The notes under the pieces are model-generated. The model worked only from the letters and a program-made list of their open reading frames with translations, did no database searches and had not been told where the DNA came from. Source: Chaetoderma sp. LZ-2023a (lineage: Eukaryota > Mollusca > Caudofoveata > Chaetodermatida > Chaetodermatidae). Taken from it: a stretch of DNA of 64,000 nt. This document shows, in pieces, positions 47,656-58,526 of the stretch. Both the position numbers and the translations under genes were made by a program. Location: positions 134,880,135 through 134,944,134 of the forward strand of contig CM067374.1 of the NCBI GenBank assembly GCA_034401795.1, read 5' to 3'. The stretch's first letter is position 1. Each line of letters begins with the position of its first letter.

Positions 47656-49489
47656 CCTCCCTCCCTCCCTCCCTCCTTAATTTCCAACTTGAAGCTTCAC
47701 CGAAATAAGAAGACAAAAAAGCAGACGTTTAACGGCTTTAGGAGAGTTACAAAAAGTTGTTGTATCGTCTGCATATAATGATATTTTCACATTTCACTCC
47801 CTCTATCACCGGGTCAGATCTGACTTTAATAGCAAAAGGTTCTAAAGCTAAAACATAAAGCAGAGGTGATAGCGAGCATCCTTGTCGTACAGATCTCTGG
47901 ATTGGAAAAGCATCCGGTACAAATACATTTACTAACACCGAACTTGTAATGTCAGAATATAGAAGCTTGATAATGTCTATAAATTCCACTCCAAAGCCGA
48001 AACTTTGAAGCAAAGTAAATAAATACTCATGATCAACCCTATCGAACGCCTTCATTTGATCCAGGCAAATGAAAGACAAAGATAAATCCTTTAGCGTGAC
48101 GTAATCACAGATATTATGTAATAAATGTAGATTATCAGAAATCGATCTCACCCCTCACAGAACACGTCTGATCAGGATGAACCAACTCTGACATCACCAA
48201 ACTTAAACTATTCGTTAACATTTTTGAAAATATTTTTGTATCTACAAAGGAAATTGGGCGCCAATTCTTAATTAATTGAGCATTTTGACGGTCTTTACAA
48301 ATTAGACAAATAAGACCACATTTCTGTGAAGCACTTAAGCTCTTATTTTGACGGCAATTATTAAATAACTGAACTAGAATGTCACCAAAAATGTCCCAAA
48401 ATGTTAAATAAAATTCTTTAGTAAAACCATCCAAACCTGGCGATTTATTGTCAGCCATGTCCTTCAAATCTTCAAATAATTCATTTTTATCAAAAGGTGC
48501 TTCACATAATCTAAAAGAGGTTTCTGTAATTTTGGGCAAATCGGCTATGAACTCATTCATAATTTCGTTATCAGTTGGCTCTTTAGAATACAAATCTAAA
48601 TATAATTGACGGACACATTTCAATAATTCCTTGCTATCAGTAATTTCCTGATCATCATCATTTGTTAATTTTTTAATAATTGTATCCCGAGATCTTGAAA
48701 CTTCCAATTTATGGAAATAAATGGAATCCCTCTACTGCGATGATATTGCCTCTGCGCGAGAACGGACTATTGCACCCTTGTTCAGATTCATATAAAATTT
48801 GTATATTTCGGACTTAATAGCTGTAATTTGATCAGTATACTGGCCACCGTTATCGGAAAGATCCGCTTCAGTTAATGCCACAAGTCTTTCTTTTAAAGCA
48901 CAGATATCTTTATTTAGCCGGGCGCCTAAATCTACAATAATTAATAATCATATCTTTCATATCTGTTTTTAAATCATCCCAAACTTCTGCCGTAAAATTT
49001 TGAAATTTATTTAACTGAAACAGATCATCTGTCAAATATGATTTGAAAAATTTCACAAAAGCTTCTTCTTTCAATAAACTATTATTAAAATACCAGCGGC
49101 CAGGCCCAGACACAATGCCATCGAAATGACTGCAAGTCATGATAACATATGAGTGGTCTGACAAACAACAAGGGCTAATTTCACATTTATAAATATTTCT
49201 CTTCAACTCTTCCGACACATACATTTGGTCCAGTCGACAAGAAATATTACCACGACGCCACGTGACAGACACAGTTTGGGGATGACAACATCTATAAACG
49301 TCAGACAAATGGAAATCACGCACCAACATCAGCACCAGCGGAGCCCTGAGTACGGGAACCACCCACTTTATCAAGGGCCATATTCATGACACAGTTAAAA
49401 TCTCCACCCCAAATAATGTGCTTTCTAGTAACCAAATATTGTGCCACAAAATTGAAAAATGCTCTCCGTTCAGCCTGCATGTTTGGGGC
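46697..49489 (-). pseudogene. Tx1-like LINE ORF2: endonuclease C-part, RT and C-terminal region
   Basis: Read downward from 49489: IIWGGDFNCVMNMALDKVGG (endonuclease), CRLDQMYVSEELKR, the catalytic SDHSYVIM (about 49165), and GRWYFNNSLL. RT follows with DNKSPGLDGFTKEFY (about 48440), NWRPISFVDTK, LDQMKAFDRVDH (catalytic Asp), RSVRQGCSLSPLLYV and YADD at 47764-47775. A (CT)n run interrupts it (47611-47677). The C-terminal part contains CPLCHHPLETAEHLFYSC (about 47040-47095). At least five frame changes and stops are present. The blocks match L1/Tx1-type LINEs. Confidence 0.85.
47611..47677. repeat. (CT)n/(CCCT)n microsatellite inside the Tx1 ORF2 relic
   Basis: About 20 CT units, then seven ccct tetramers. 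It separates the RT palm from the C-terminal region and so arose, or expanded, after the gene died. Confidence 0.95.
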
Positions 49490-49735
49490 GACTAAAAATA
49501 CTGCTGCTACTCATGCAACTATTCATATAAATTGCTCAATTATCCCAACTACCACTTCCACTCCATCTAACTCTGCTACTGCTGCTACTTTTACTGTTGA
49601 TTCTACTACCTCCTCTACTATCACCCCCTCCCCCTTCTAGGAATCCTGGTACTATAATGATCAATACTTCCCACGCTGCATCAATCAACACCTACAACAC
49701 TCCTGCTGCACCCAACCACGCCAGGCTCAAGGACA

Positions 49736-49755
49736 ACAGCAACAATAACGACAAC

Positions 49756-49831
<76 letters not shown>

Positions 49832-49855
49832 GCAACACCAACCACAACAACTACT

Positions 49856-49886
<31 letters not shown>

Positions 49887-49935
49887 CCATCACAACCATC
49901 ATAACTACCAGCACCACCAGCACCACCACCACCCC

Positions 49936-50004
<69 letters not shown>

Positions 50005-50014
50005 AACAACACAT
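49736..50014. repeat. (CAG)/(CAA)n trinucleotide array in the LINE leader
   Basis: An AGC run, then CAA/ACA units with CACCAC interruptions. The poly-Asn, poly-Val and poly-Cys frames are artefacts. Confidence 0.95.
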
Positions 50015-50066
50015 GCAGCGATGATAATATTGAAATTGCATACAGTGATAACTGAAACGCAGTAGA

Positions 50067-50812
50067 GGTGACGTCTTGCATATCGCATGTATAAATGTCT
50101 GCGGGATTAGATCAAAGATTAAGATCCCTGAATTTCTCAGTTTTATAAATGCACATGCCATAACTGGTATTAATGAATTAAAAATATGTGAACTAGATCA
50201 TGTTGTTATAGACGGCTATCTTTTACTGGCAAACCTACGAACTAGCAACTTAAATTCTGGTGGGGGGATTGGAGTTCTAATAACAAAAAAAGTTCGAAAA
50301 ATATATCCAAAAAGTAAACTGTGACGTAGAACACAATGCAGTACTGTGGATATTTATTAGCAAAGACATAACCAAGCATTGCGAGGATATCCTATTATGG
50401 TTCGTTTATATACCGCCCGAATCTTCTAGTTATCACACTAGCGAAGAATTCGACAAAATACAGCATGACATTCAGAAATTCAGTAGAAGATTCAAAATCT
50501 GGCACAGAGCGTGACTACTCAGAGTTTGACTATTTTCCTCGCGACCACCTCGGTATAGACTATGCTCACAATGTTGAATTGCTGCAACTGTTAAAATTGG
50601 GCATACACAAGGACAGAAGTAGCCAATGTCAAGGTACAATCAACAATAACGGAAGAAAGCTGATTCAGTTTTGTAAAAATGTTAATCTGTTCATCATTAA
50701 CGGGAGAGTAGGGAAAGATAAATTAATAGGAAGGGCAACAACGACACATAATAGTCTACTTGATTATGCTATCGGAAATACCAATTTTATTGAAATCATT
50801 TTTTAGGTCAAT
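50067..50812 (+). pseudogene. LINE APE-type endonuclease domain, broken
   Basis: It starts after the (CAA)n array with LHIACINVCGIRSKIKIPEF, the endonuclease N-terminal block. It continues through GINELK, SGGGIGVLI, WFVYIPPES and, in another frame, DYSEFDYFPRD…NNNGRKLIQFC and IINGRVGKD, to a stop at about 50806. Two frame changes and a stop near 50324 are visible. The next element module is separated from it by the 340-bp AAT microsatellite. Confidence 0.75.
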
Positions 50813-50865
50813 GACTTCAATCCACTTCTTTCAGACCTACATTGCGCAGTGCAGTGATTTTAAAG

Positions 50866-50916
50866 ATTAATAATAATAATGATAATGATGATAATAATAA
50901 TGATAATAATGATAAA

Positions 50917-50998
<82 letters not shown>

Positions 50999-51017
50999 TA
51001 ATGGCAATAATGATAAC

Positions 51018-51100
<83 letters not shown>

Positions 51101-51119
51101 TGATGATAGTGATAGTAAC

Positions 51120-51206
<87 letters not shown>
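50866..51206. repeat. (AAT)n trinucleotide array between endonuclease and RT
   Basis: Over 100 AAT/ATA units with short gat interruptions. It lies where the endonuclease-RT linker should be. Confidence 0.97.
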
Positions 51207-51207
<1 letters not shown>

Positions 51208-51525
51208 AAAAGCGATAAGATGGGTGGTAGACAAAAAAGACATCTTCATTGCAAGCCTTAACACTGAAAGCATTAATCACATTAAGCAGTGGTTAATAGA
51301 AATAGAAAGTGGCGGCTTTTCAGCAAAACTTTCATAATGTAAACAAATTAATTGTAAATCTATTTATTCGCAGAAGAAACATTTGGACAGAAAAAGGTTT
51401 ACCAAGGAAGGCAGCGGAAAAACAATAAAACTTGGTTTGGAAGAGAGTGTGCGGAAGCAAGAAAATCATATCATAATAGTAAGAAAGCCTATAATATACA
51501 CAAAACCGAACAAAACAAACTACAC

Positions 51526-53091
51526 TTGATAAGTGCAAGTAAAGCATACAAGAAAAAAATTCGAATACATTCACAAAATGCCCGCTTTAAACTTCACAAC
51601 AAACTACGAGAACTGCAAAAATGGGTCACGAAAGCATTCTGGAAAGTCTTGAACAACAAATCGCAGAAAAACGACGAACACGTTAAAATAGAACTGGAGA
51701 AACTATTACTTCACTTTCAATCTGTAAACCAGGGTGTACACAATGGAGAACTAAATGTAATTTTAGATTCAGACATATTAGACTGCCCAGAATTAGATAA
51801 ACCAATAACTCAGAGTGAAATTCTTGACAAAATCGCTAAACTAGCAAATAACAAAGCAGCTGGTGAGGATAATGTTTATAATGAGTATATAAAATCTACA
51901 GCCGATATTATGCTACCAATTCATGAAAAATTATGTAACATAATTTTCGATCATGGCAAGGTACCTGAGGATTGGCTAATTGGAAAAATTGTTCCAATTT
52001 ATAAAAACAAAGGTGAACCCTCTGATCCAGCAAATTACCGCCCGATTACCTTACTAAGCTGCCATGGGAAATTATTCACATCAATTTTAAATGACAGATT
52101 AAAGAATTTCGCAGATACACATGACATTATATCAGAATCACAAACAGGCTTTAGAAAAAAACGATTCACAATTGACAATATCTTTTCAGTTTATTTAATC
52201 ACAGAATTTCTACAAACACAAAGGAAACAATTATTTTGCTGTTTTATTGATTTTAAACAAGCTTTTGACATGGTCTGGCGGGCGGGCCTTTGGCGAAAGC
52301 TTTTAAAATCTAATATATCTGGAAAGTGTTTTAATCTCATATATAATATGTATCAAAATATAAAATTCTTCGTTAGCTACAACAAGCAAAAATCTGAATA
52401 TTTTATGTGTAATATAGGTGTTAGGCAGGGGGAAATCTTCTCTCCATTTCTATTTGCTATATTTTTTAATGACATGGAAGAATTTTTTACTCTGAATAAT
52501 ATACCTGGGCTTCTATCAATGAATAATCTAGCAGAAGAACATTTGCATTTATTTTTATATCTTATAGTCCTATTATATGCTGATGATACAGTTTTAATGG
52601 CAGATACTCCGGATGGGTTACAAAGTGCCCTAAACGTCTTCAAAGATTATTGTGATGAATGGAAACTTAAAATAAATTACAGCAAGACAAATATAATGAT
52701 TTTCTCTAAACGCAAGACAAACTCAAACCAAACCTTTTATATTGGAGCCCAGGAGCTTGAAGTAGTCAGTGAGTATCTTTATCTGGGAATTCTCTTTAAA
52801 GCCAATGGAACATTCACAAGCTGTAAAGCAAGAAATGTAAAACAAGGCACTAAAGCTATATATTCTCTACTAAAGAAGACTAGAGAGCACGACATCCCGA
52901 TCGACTTGGTAGCTGTATTATTCGACACAATGATATCACCTATTCTACTTTACAGTTCAGAAATCTGGGGTTTTGAAAATTATGCCCATATAGAAATGTG
53001 TAAATTAAATTTTTTTTTAAATTTACTTCATTTAAAACAAAGCACTCCAAATGTAATGACCTATGGGGAATTTGGTATTTTTTATAATTAA
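51526..53091 (+). CDS. LINE reverse transcriptase domain, open
   Basis: A 521-codon frame without lesion, although the surrounding element is broken. Blocks: ANNKAAGEDNVYNEYI, GKIVPIYKNKG, NYRPITLLSCHGKLF, CFIDFKQAFD (catalytic Asp), GVRQGEIFSPFLFA, YADDTVLM at residues 351-358, and SSEIWGFEN. The frame ends in the conserved STPNVMTYGE block because of a frameshift at about 53070. The downstream C-terminal region follows in another frame. Similar to the LINE at 34.8-39.1 kb and probably of the same clade. Confidence 0.9.
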   Translation: MISASKAYKKKIRIHSQNARFKLHNKLRELQKWVTKAFWKVLNNKSQKNDEHVKIELEKLLLHFQSVNQGVHNGELNVILDSDILDCPELDKPITQSEILDKIAKLANNKAAGEDNVYNEYIKSTADIMLPIHEKLCNIIFDHGKVPEDWLIGKIVPIYKNKGEPSDPANYRPITLLSCHGKLFTSILNDRLKNFADTHDIISESQTGFRKKRFTIDNIFSVYLITEFLQTQRKQLFCCFIDFKQAFDMVWRAGLWRKLLKSNISGKCFNLIYNMYQNIKFFVSYNKQKSEYFMCNIGVRQGEIFSPFLFAIFFNDMEEFFTLNNIPGLLSMNNLAEEHLHLFLYLIVLLYADDTVLMADTPDGLQSALNVFKDYCDEWKLKINYSKTNIMIFSKRKTNSNQTFYIGAQELEVVSEYLYLGILFKANGTFTSCKARNVKQGTKAIYSLLKKTREHDIPIDLVAVLFDTMISPILLYSSEIWGFENYAHIEMCKLNFFLNLLHLKQSTPNVMTYGEFGIFYN

Positions 53092-54238
53092 ATGCAATAT
53101 GATTCGCTTCTGGGCGGGACTTGTAAATATGAGTTACAGCAAACTATCATCCATCTTATACTTTTTAGCAACTGATTACATGATAAAACAAAATAAACGG
53201 TTTAAATGGGTTGAAACTATCAAATCTATTCTGGAGAGCACAGGTCAACTAAGTTTATTTGAGACAGAGCAAATAAATACTAAACAATTAATAAAACAAA
53301 CCAAACATATTTTAGAACAACAATATATAGAAAAATGGTTTAGAACATTAGCCGAATCATCGCGACTGACGTTTTATAAACAAATTAAATCGAATTTTGA
53401 GCCTGAGAAATACCTAAAATTACTCCCATACCAGGAGGCCATAACATTCTACCACTTTCGTAAGCTAAATCACCAACTCGCTATTGAGACTTGCCAAACA
53501 AAATTCTTTAAAAACGCATTACACCTTAAGAAATCCACACCAAATGTCATGATATATGGCGAATTGGGCCGACTGCCACTCAATATAACTATAAAATGTA
53601 ATATGGTCAGGTTCTGGGCGGGGTTGGTAAACGCTGGGTATGGGAAACTGTCATCAACACTGTACTACTTAGCATTAGAATTCTCAAGAGAACGAAATAT
53701 TGAAATCAAATGGATTAAAACCATCAAATTCATTCTAGAAATAACTGGTCAGGCAGACTTGTTCTACCAGGAGGAAATAAACACCGTACAAGTAATCACC
53801 AAAACAAAAAGAGTCCTCGAACAACAATATACCGCTGAGTGGAAAGCAACCATAAACCAATCGTCACGTCTGACATTCTATAAACAGATCAAAGAGAATA
53901 TAGTTTTTGAGAAATATTTAAAAATCCTACCGTACCGACAAGCTCTTATCTTATGTCATTTCCGAACACTTAACCACAAACTAGCGATTGAATCTAAAAG
54001 ATGGCTAGGTATTGACAGATTAGAAAGATTGTGTTCTGATTGCAACTGCATAGAAGATGAGATGCATTTTCCTTTCTCATGCTCTAAATTCAATAGACAA
54101 AGGCAGAAATTCATACCACGATTCTATACAGAAAACCCTAATACCGAGAAAACTAAAGGATTGTTTGCAATATGCAATAAACCGCTCCTTATCAAACTCT
54201 CCAAATACTTGTTAGCATCAAAAAAATTAAACAGCTAG
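53092..54238 (+). pseudogene. LINE C-terminal region, internally duplicated
   Basis: The open frame (53063-54238) contains two diverged copies of the same 160-residue segment: copy 1 from FFLNLLHLKQSTPNV (53010, in the RT frame) to YHFRKLNHQLAIE (53487), and copy 2 from FFKNALHLKKSTPNV (53508) to CHFRTLNHKLAIE (53991). Only the second is followed by the zinc-type motif CSDCNCIEDEMHFPFSC and the tail …TKGLFAICNKPLL. Divergence between copies is far too high for a recent slip, so two different LINE subfamily copies were probably joined. Confidence 0.85.
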
Positions 54239-55042
54239 ACGAATTCATCCATCTTCTCACCCAATCATACACCCGAGTTATCTATCAACCCAAGTATCCA
54301 TCGCCATCATTGTTAAAGCGATGCTAATCTCATCTCAAATGCGATAGATTGTACGATAGATTATAGTTTATGGATTCCATATCATTCACATCCTGTTATA
54401 TTCCCTTACATGTATCACAATCATTAGCTTTGTAACATGGTGTAAACATTGAACAGTGAGCACCGTGATTTTGTTTACTCAAGCGATAGTGTATGGTGAC
54501 ATGTAAGTGCCAATGCATTACATTCTTTATTATGCAAATCATTTTGGTGAATATTTTGGGGATAATTTGATTGGAAGTTGTCATTGCCTATGGCAGTAAC
54601 GGCTTCCGGTCAAATTGGTCTCAAAATAGTCATCAGCTTACTTGTATGATTGTTTTCATATCATATTGCCAAATTATATGTGACACCGCTATACCTGAGC
54701 GTATTGACCAAGGCAGATACGCTAGTTTTTCCTTCTGATTTGTTGAAAAGTAAGGCATGACAGCCACCATAGGCTTTGGAAATGTACCAACGTTTAAACT
54801 ACTCAAGCATGAATAGCTTTCTTTAGCGGCATGATAATAAGCTTAATATTATAGTATAGTTTACTAATGACGTGTTAGATCAGCTGAACAACTATTATAT
54901 GAAGTTAGTTCTCCTTTAATACTGCCTGAAACACTGCAGGGGCAAGTGGCCCAAAATAGTTAATAAATTGATTATTGTTGTTATCATTATTATGTAAGCG
55001 ATCCCACTGTCGTAGCCCTCGTCGGCAGCGCGGCGGAGATGG
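54239..55042 (+). other. LINE 3' untranslated region and unassigned DNA
   Basis: No gene. The block at about 54540-54640 (gtgaatattttg…aatttgattgg…ctatggcagtaacggcttccggtcaaa) is another copy of the dispersed repeat seen at 45-46 kb. An (AAT)n run follows. Confidence 0.5.
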
Positions 55043-55046
55043 TATG

Positions 55047-55122
<76 letters not shown>
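55047..55122. repeat. (AAT)n microsatellite
   Basis: About 25 AAT units preceding the tail of the long LINE copy. Confidence 0.97.
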
Positions 55123-55124
<2 letters not shown>

Positions 55125-55249
55125 TTGTATTTCTACCGCCATTATCAATGTACAAATACTCCTCATATGCCGTTGTCACGGCCTGAGTGTAATAAAGAAA
55201 ATACGAAATACGAAAATACGAGACAAAGAGATGGATCGGAATAGAACGC

Positions 55250-55432
55250 AATGAGGGCCTTTGTAGTATATGCAATATTATAGAAGATGAAATCCATTTT
55301 CTCTTCTACTGTCAGAAATATGTGAGAGAAAGACACCGATATACACCTCATTATTATATAAGGGAGAATACATTTGAAAAAACCAAAGGTCTATTTGCAA
55401 TATGTAATAGACCGATACTAAGCAGGATGTGA
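55250..55432 (+). pseudogene. C-terminal fragment of a second, 5'-truncated LINE copy
   Basis: The frame NEGLCSICNIIEDEIHFLFY…TKGLFAICNRPILS matches the last 60 residues of the LINE just upstream (…CSDCNCIEDEMHF…TKGLFAICNKPLL). No other coding part is present, so the copy is truncated within its final codons. It begins within 30 bp of the tail of the first copy, in the same orientation. Confidence 0.8.
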
Positions 55433-55467
55433 TAATACTTACGATTTTCAAAACAAAAAGCAACAGA

Positions 55468-55811
55468 TCAACATCAACAACAACACCAACAACACCAACA
55501 ACAACAACAACAATAACATCAACATCATCAGCAAGAACAACAACAACCACAACAACAACAACAACAACAACAAGAACAACAATAAATTTGTTTGCAACGA
55601 CAACAACAAAAACAACAACAACAACAACAACAACAACTGCTACTGCTACTGCTACTGCTACTGCTACTGCTACTGCTACTGCTATTGCTACTGATATTGC
55701 TACTGATATTGCTACTGCTATTGCTACTGTGACCGCTACTGCTATTGCTATTGCTATTGCTACTGCTACTGCTACTGCTACTGCTACTGCTACTCCTTAA
55801 GCGGCGGCATC

Positions 55812-55844
<33 letters not shown>

Positions 55845-55870
55845 GTCGTAACTACAAAAAAAAAAAAAAA

Positions 55871-55910
<40 letters not shown>
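55468..55910. repeat. Compound (ACA)n/(ACT/GCT)n/(ATC)n/(AAT)n array
   Basis: Four successive trinucleotide blocks: CAA/ACA 55468-55634, CTGCTA/TTGCTA 55635-55797, ATC 55814-55846, then A16 and AAT 55858-55911. It lies in the 3' region of the truncated LINE copy. Confidence 0.95.
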
Positions 55911-55912
<2 letters not shown>

Positions 55913-56024
55913 TGCAGTACTCTCATGTATACAGATCTCTACCATCACATGTTTATCGATTTATGTACCATCATATTCCGTTTAATAACGGCCTGAGTGA
56001 AATACAGAAAACTGAAACTGAAAC

Positions 56025-56372
56025 TGGGGCATAAGTAGAAATTATCCGCAATGGATAATTCTCCCACTCCACGTCTATACACAATAAACGACCAAGACAA
56101 TCGAGCTGAGTTTTCTCAATTTTTTATTGTGAATTTTTTTAAATTAATATAGAAACACCACATGAATGATGGCCGACAGCTAACGACCAAAAGCAATCAA
56201 AATCCGTCAAAATCTTTTCCATTTTGGATCGGTCATCTAGCGTGAAAATGTGCGTTTCTTGAACAAGAATTATATCAAGCTTTAAAGAGTTAATTTCGCG
56301 TGCAAAAATGCTAGAACGTCCGCGACTTACAAGGCCTGAACAATTGATAGTAGAAATGCGCGGCCCTGCCAT
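56025..56372 (-). pseudogene. Tx1-like LINE ORF2: endonuclease N-terminal part
   Basis: ATG at 56372 gives MAGPRISTINCSGLVSRGRS (metal-binding Asn), DIILVQETH (catalytic Glu), SCGVSILI and, after two in-frame stops, LGRLLCIDVEWENYPLRI and STYAP at the insertion boundary. The frame is the same as that which resumes at 49483. The ATG lies 0.4 kb after the ORF1 stop, the expected ORF1-ORF2 arrangement. Confidence 0.85.
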
Positions 56373-56775
56373 TGTGTTTATTGCATATCAGACTGGTTAC
56401 TATAGCAGCAGATCATCTAGAGCGAATACTACGAGAATACCTGCTCTTAAAGCAGTATGCTCGTTAACCAAATAAACCTATTACACGCAATAATCCCATC
56501 CACAACATACGCCACATAGAAGCCACCATCAATACATATTCATACCATGACATAATTAAAATTTCAAAATGGCAATGCAATAACCTACAAATAAAAAATA
56601 AAAATACTTAAATATAATTAAATTTACAAAAAAAACCTCCAAATCTTTTGGCGGTCAGGTTGAAATCGCTGTCCAGAATCGTAGTCTGTAAGGCTTGCGT
56701 AGGGGTCGTTGAATTCAGAATTGATGTTCATATGTCCATAGATATAGTCGAAAATCCACATGAATACTAAAAAAA

Positions 56776-58184
56776 TTAAATATCTTCCTCATCAGGAGGA
56801 ACTGCCTCCCCTGATGCGGCGATGGTGACATCAGTCTTAAGCCGCTTATGCGGAGTAGGAGCTGCGTCACCAGCGCCAACACCAGAGGAAAACACATCCT
56901 CCTGCGACAAACCATCAACATTTTGAACATTTACTACATTAATAGGTGACTGTTCCGGTGTACATGCTGGCGAAGACAAACTAGAATCTGAGGTATAGGA
57001 CATCTCCAGGTCAAGAAGAACGGATACAGTGTTCTCTGCCTCTATCTCGCTGTCCGAGCTAATAACCATCTCCTCCTCTACACCGTCATCTCCCGTCACC
57101 ACCTCCTTCACCACTGTCTCCTCCTCCTCCTCCTTCTCCGCGATCTCTTCCTCCTTCTCCTCCTTCAGCACCTTTATACGCACTGCTTCCTTCACTACCT
57201 TCTCCGCCTCAGCCTTCTCCACAGCATTCACCAATAAAGCATTAATTACATGTTCACCTCTGGACCGAGCCTGCACCTCCATCCGCTCATCAACCCTCTC
57301 CACCTCCTCCACCACCGAAAACACTGCCGCTTCCGCCAACACCAACATCACATCCAAAATCATATCTTCAATGACATCCTCCTCCTCCTCCTCCTCCTCC
57401 TCCTCCTCCTCCTCTGTCGCCTCCACCTCCATATCCACCACTCGCCTCTCCACTTCTGCTGCTCTGACCACTGGCTCCACCTCCACCCGGTCACGCACAT
57501 CACCATCGTAAAACTGATCCTCTACAGAAACCGCCGGCTTCCCATTTACGGCACTGGCATAGGAGCGCCCACCACCTCTTCCACCTCCACGTGGCCGCTC
57601 CCGGCAATCTTTCCTCTAATGTCCAATTTCATAGCACTTTAAAACACATGGGCGGACGATCTCTGACCATCAAGAAAAAGGACTGTTCATCACCCATGGT
57701 CACCATCGGTGGAAGCTGCGTGACATCCTCCTCTGTGCCGGTAATCTTCGCTATTCTAACGCCGCTATCTAGCACAACGTCGTCCACCTTCACCGTCTCT
57801 CGCTTTACATTAAGCACGCTTATGATCATGTCGATAGTCACTTACAGCACTGGCGGTATGACCAGCGAACGAAAAGAAGAAGAAGAATTAAGCACCTTAA
57901 CTCTGGAAATTCTACTAATTAAATCAAACACTAACTTGTTACTAACGTCTACTGGAAGCCAGTGCAGCCGCACATCCACGGTCTTTGCTGACGCCAAAGA
58001 AAACACAAACTCTTTGTCCATCTTTTTAACACTGCTTCAAGATCAATTTTCGCGTAATTTCCACCGATCTGGATGCCACAAACCACTCATACACCCTATC
58101 ATTCCGCCATATTGAGACCAACTGACTGATCTTAATAGTATTGTCCCTAACAACGGAATGACGATAATCAGTTATTCCCGCCAT
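56776..58184 (-). pseudogene. Tx1-like LINE ORF1 (gag-like) with CCHC knuckle, broken
   Basis: Starts near ATG 58184 (MAGITDYRHSVV). Conserved core DVRLHWLPVDVSNKL and RISRVKVLN is cut by the 70-bp insertion at 57818-57887, resumes with VKRETVKVDDVVLD…GVRIAKI, and includes a CFKCYEIGHIRGK-like zinc knuckle near 57620 after a one-base indel. A Glu-rich C-terminal half (E-runs encoded by a GGA/GAG repeat at 57377-57415) ends at 56776. At least three frame lesions besides the insertion. ORF1 proteins coat LINE RNA. Confidence 0.75.
57818..57887 (+). mobile_element. 70-bp retroposed SINE/LINE tail with 8-bp target duplication
   Basis: TTAAGCAC occurs at 57810-57817 and 57888-57895. The 70 bp between them end in aagaagaagaagaa and match the SINE end at 6029-6098 (minus strand). 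Removing the 70 bp plus one TTAAGCAC restores the ORF1 frame across the site, which shows that it is a true insertion. It is an extremely 5'-truncated copy. Confidence 0.85.
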
Positions 58185-58190
58185 AGTTAC

Positions 58191-58526
58191 CTAAGGCTAA
58201 AAACTTAGCCCCAGGCCACAACACCACAATACAATAATTTTAATAAATGTGTATATACTCTCCTTACTCTCCTTAGCTTCCTGACATGATGGTTGTTGGG
58301 TTTGTTAGACGACAATTCAGTGCGGCCCCTGGCCGAGGATGCTCTCGATCTCTCGATTTCGTCTCCTTTTATACTACTCGTGACGTCATAGGTGTGAGCT
58401 CTAACCAATCATCGGCCGACCAGTAGCCAATCAGAGCGCAGCTAGGTAATTTGTTCTAGAACATTCTAGAACTTCTGTGTACACGTGGTTACGACTTCAC
58501 GGAAATATTTTGAAGATAATTAAAGT
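58191..58526. other. Probable 5' region of the Tx1 LINE
   Basis: Lies upstream of the minus-strand ORF1. It includes ctagaacattctagaac near 58455 and no other gene. Confidence 0.35.

Larger units (their letters stand above)
49490..56024 (+). mobile_element. LINE cluster inserted into the Tx1 LINE: one long copy plus a truncated tandem copy
   Basis: Bounded by TGGGGC at 49484-49489 and 56025-56030. The long copy runs from 49490 through a (CAA)n leader, endonuclease, RT and C-terminus to a tail cggcctgagtgtaataaag…(gaaatac)n at about 55224. A second, 5'-truncated copy (from about 55225) contains only the last coding 60 codons, a repeat-rich 3' region and a related tail, cggcctgagtgaaataca…(gaaact)n, ending at 56024. 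Confidence 0.75.
46697..58190 (-). mobile_element. Tx1/L1-like LINE on the minus strand, split by a 6.5-kb insertion
   Basis: ORF1 (58184-56776) and the start of the APE endonuclease (56372-56025) lie on one side. The rest of the endonuclease, RT and C-terminus (49489-46697) lie on the other. At the break, the minus-strand reading …ISTYAP / NMQAERRAFF… rejoins in frame if 49490-56030 is removed, and TGGGGC (plus strand) is present on both sides as a short duplication. Many frameshifts elsewhere show an old element. Confidence 0.85.

Noticed and set aside
49681..50161. Poly-Asn, poly-Val and poly-Cys proteins
   Set aside because: Translations of a (CAA)n array on both strands.
50817..51280. 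Poly-Ile, poly-Leu and poly-Tyr proteins
   Set aside because: Translations of an (AAT)n array in every frame.
57029..57642. Plus-strand Ser-rich protein frames
   Set aside because: Shadow of the Glu-rich C-terminus of the minus-strand LINE ORF1.
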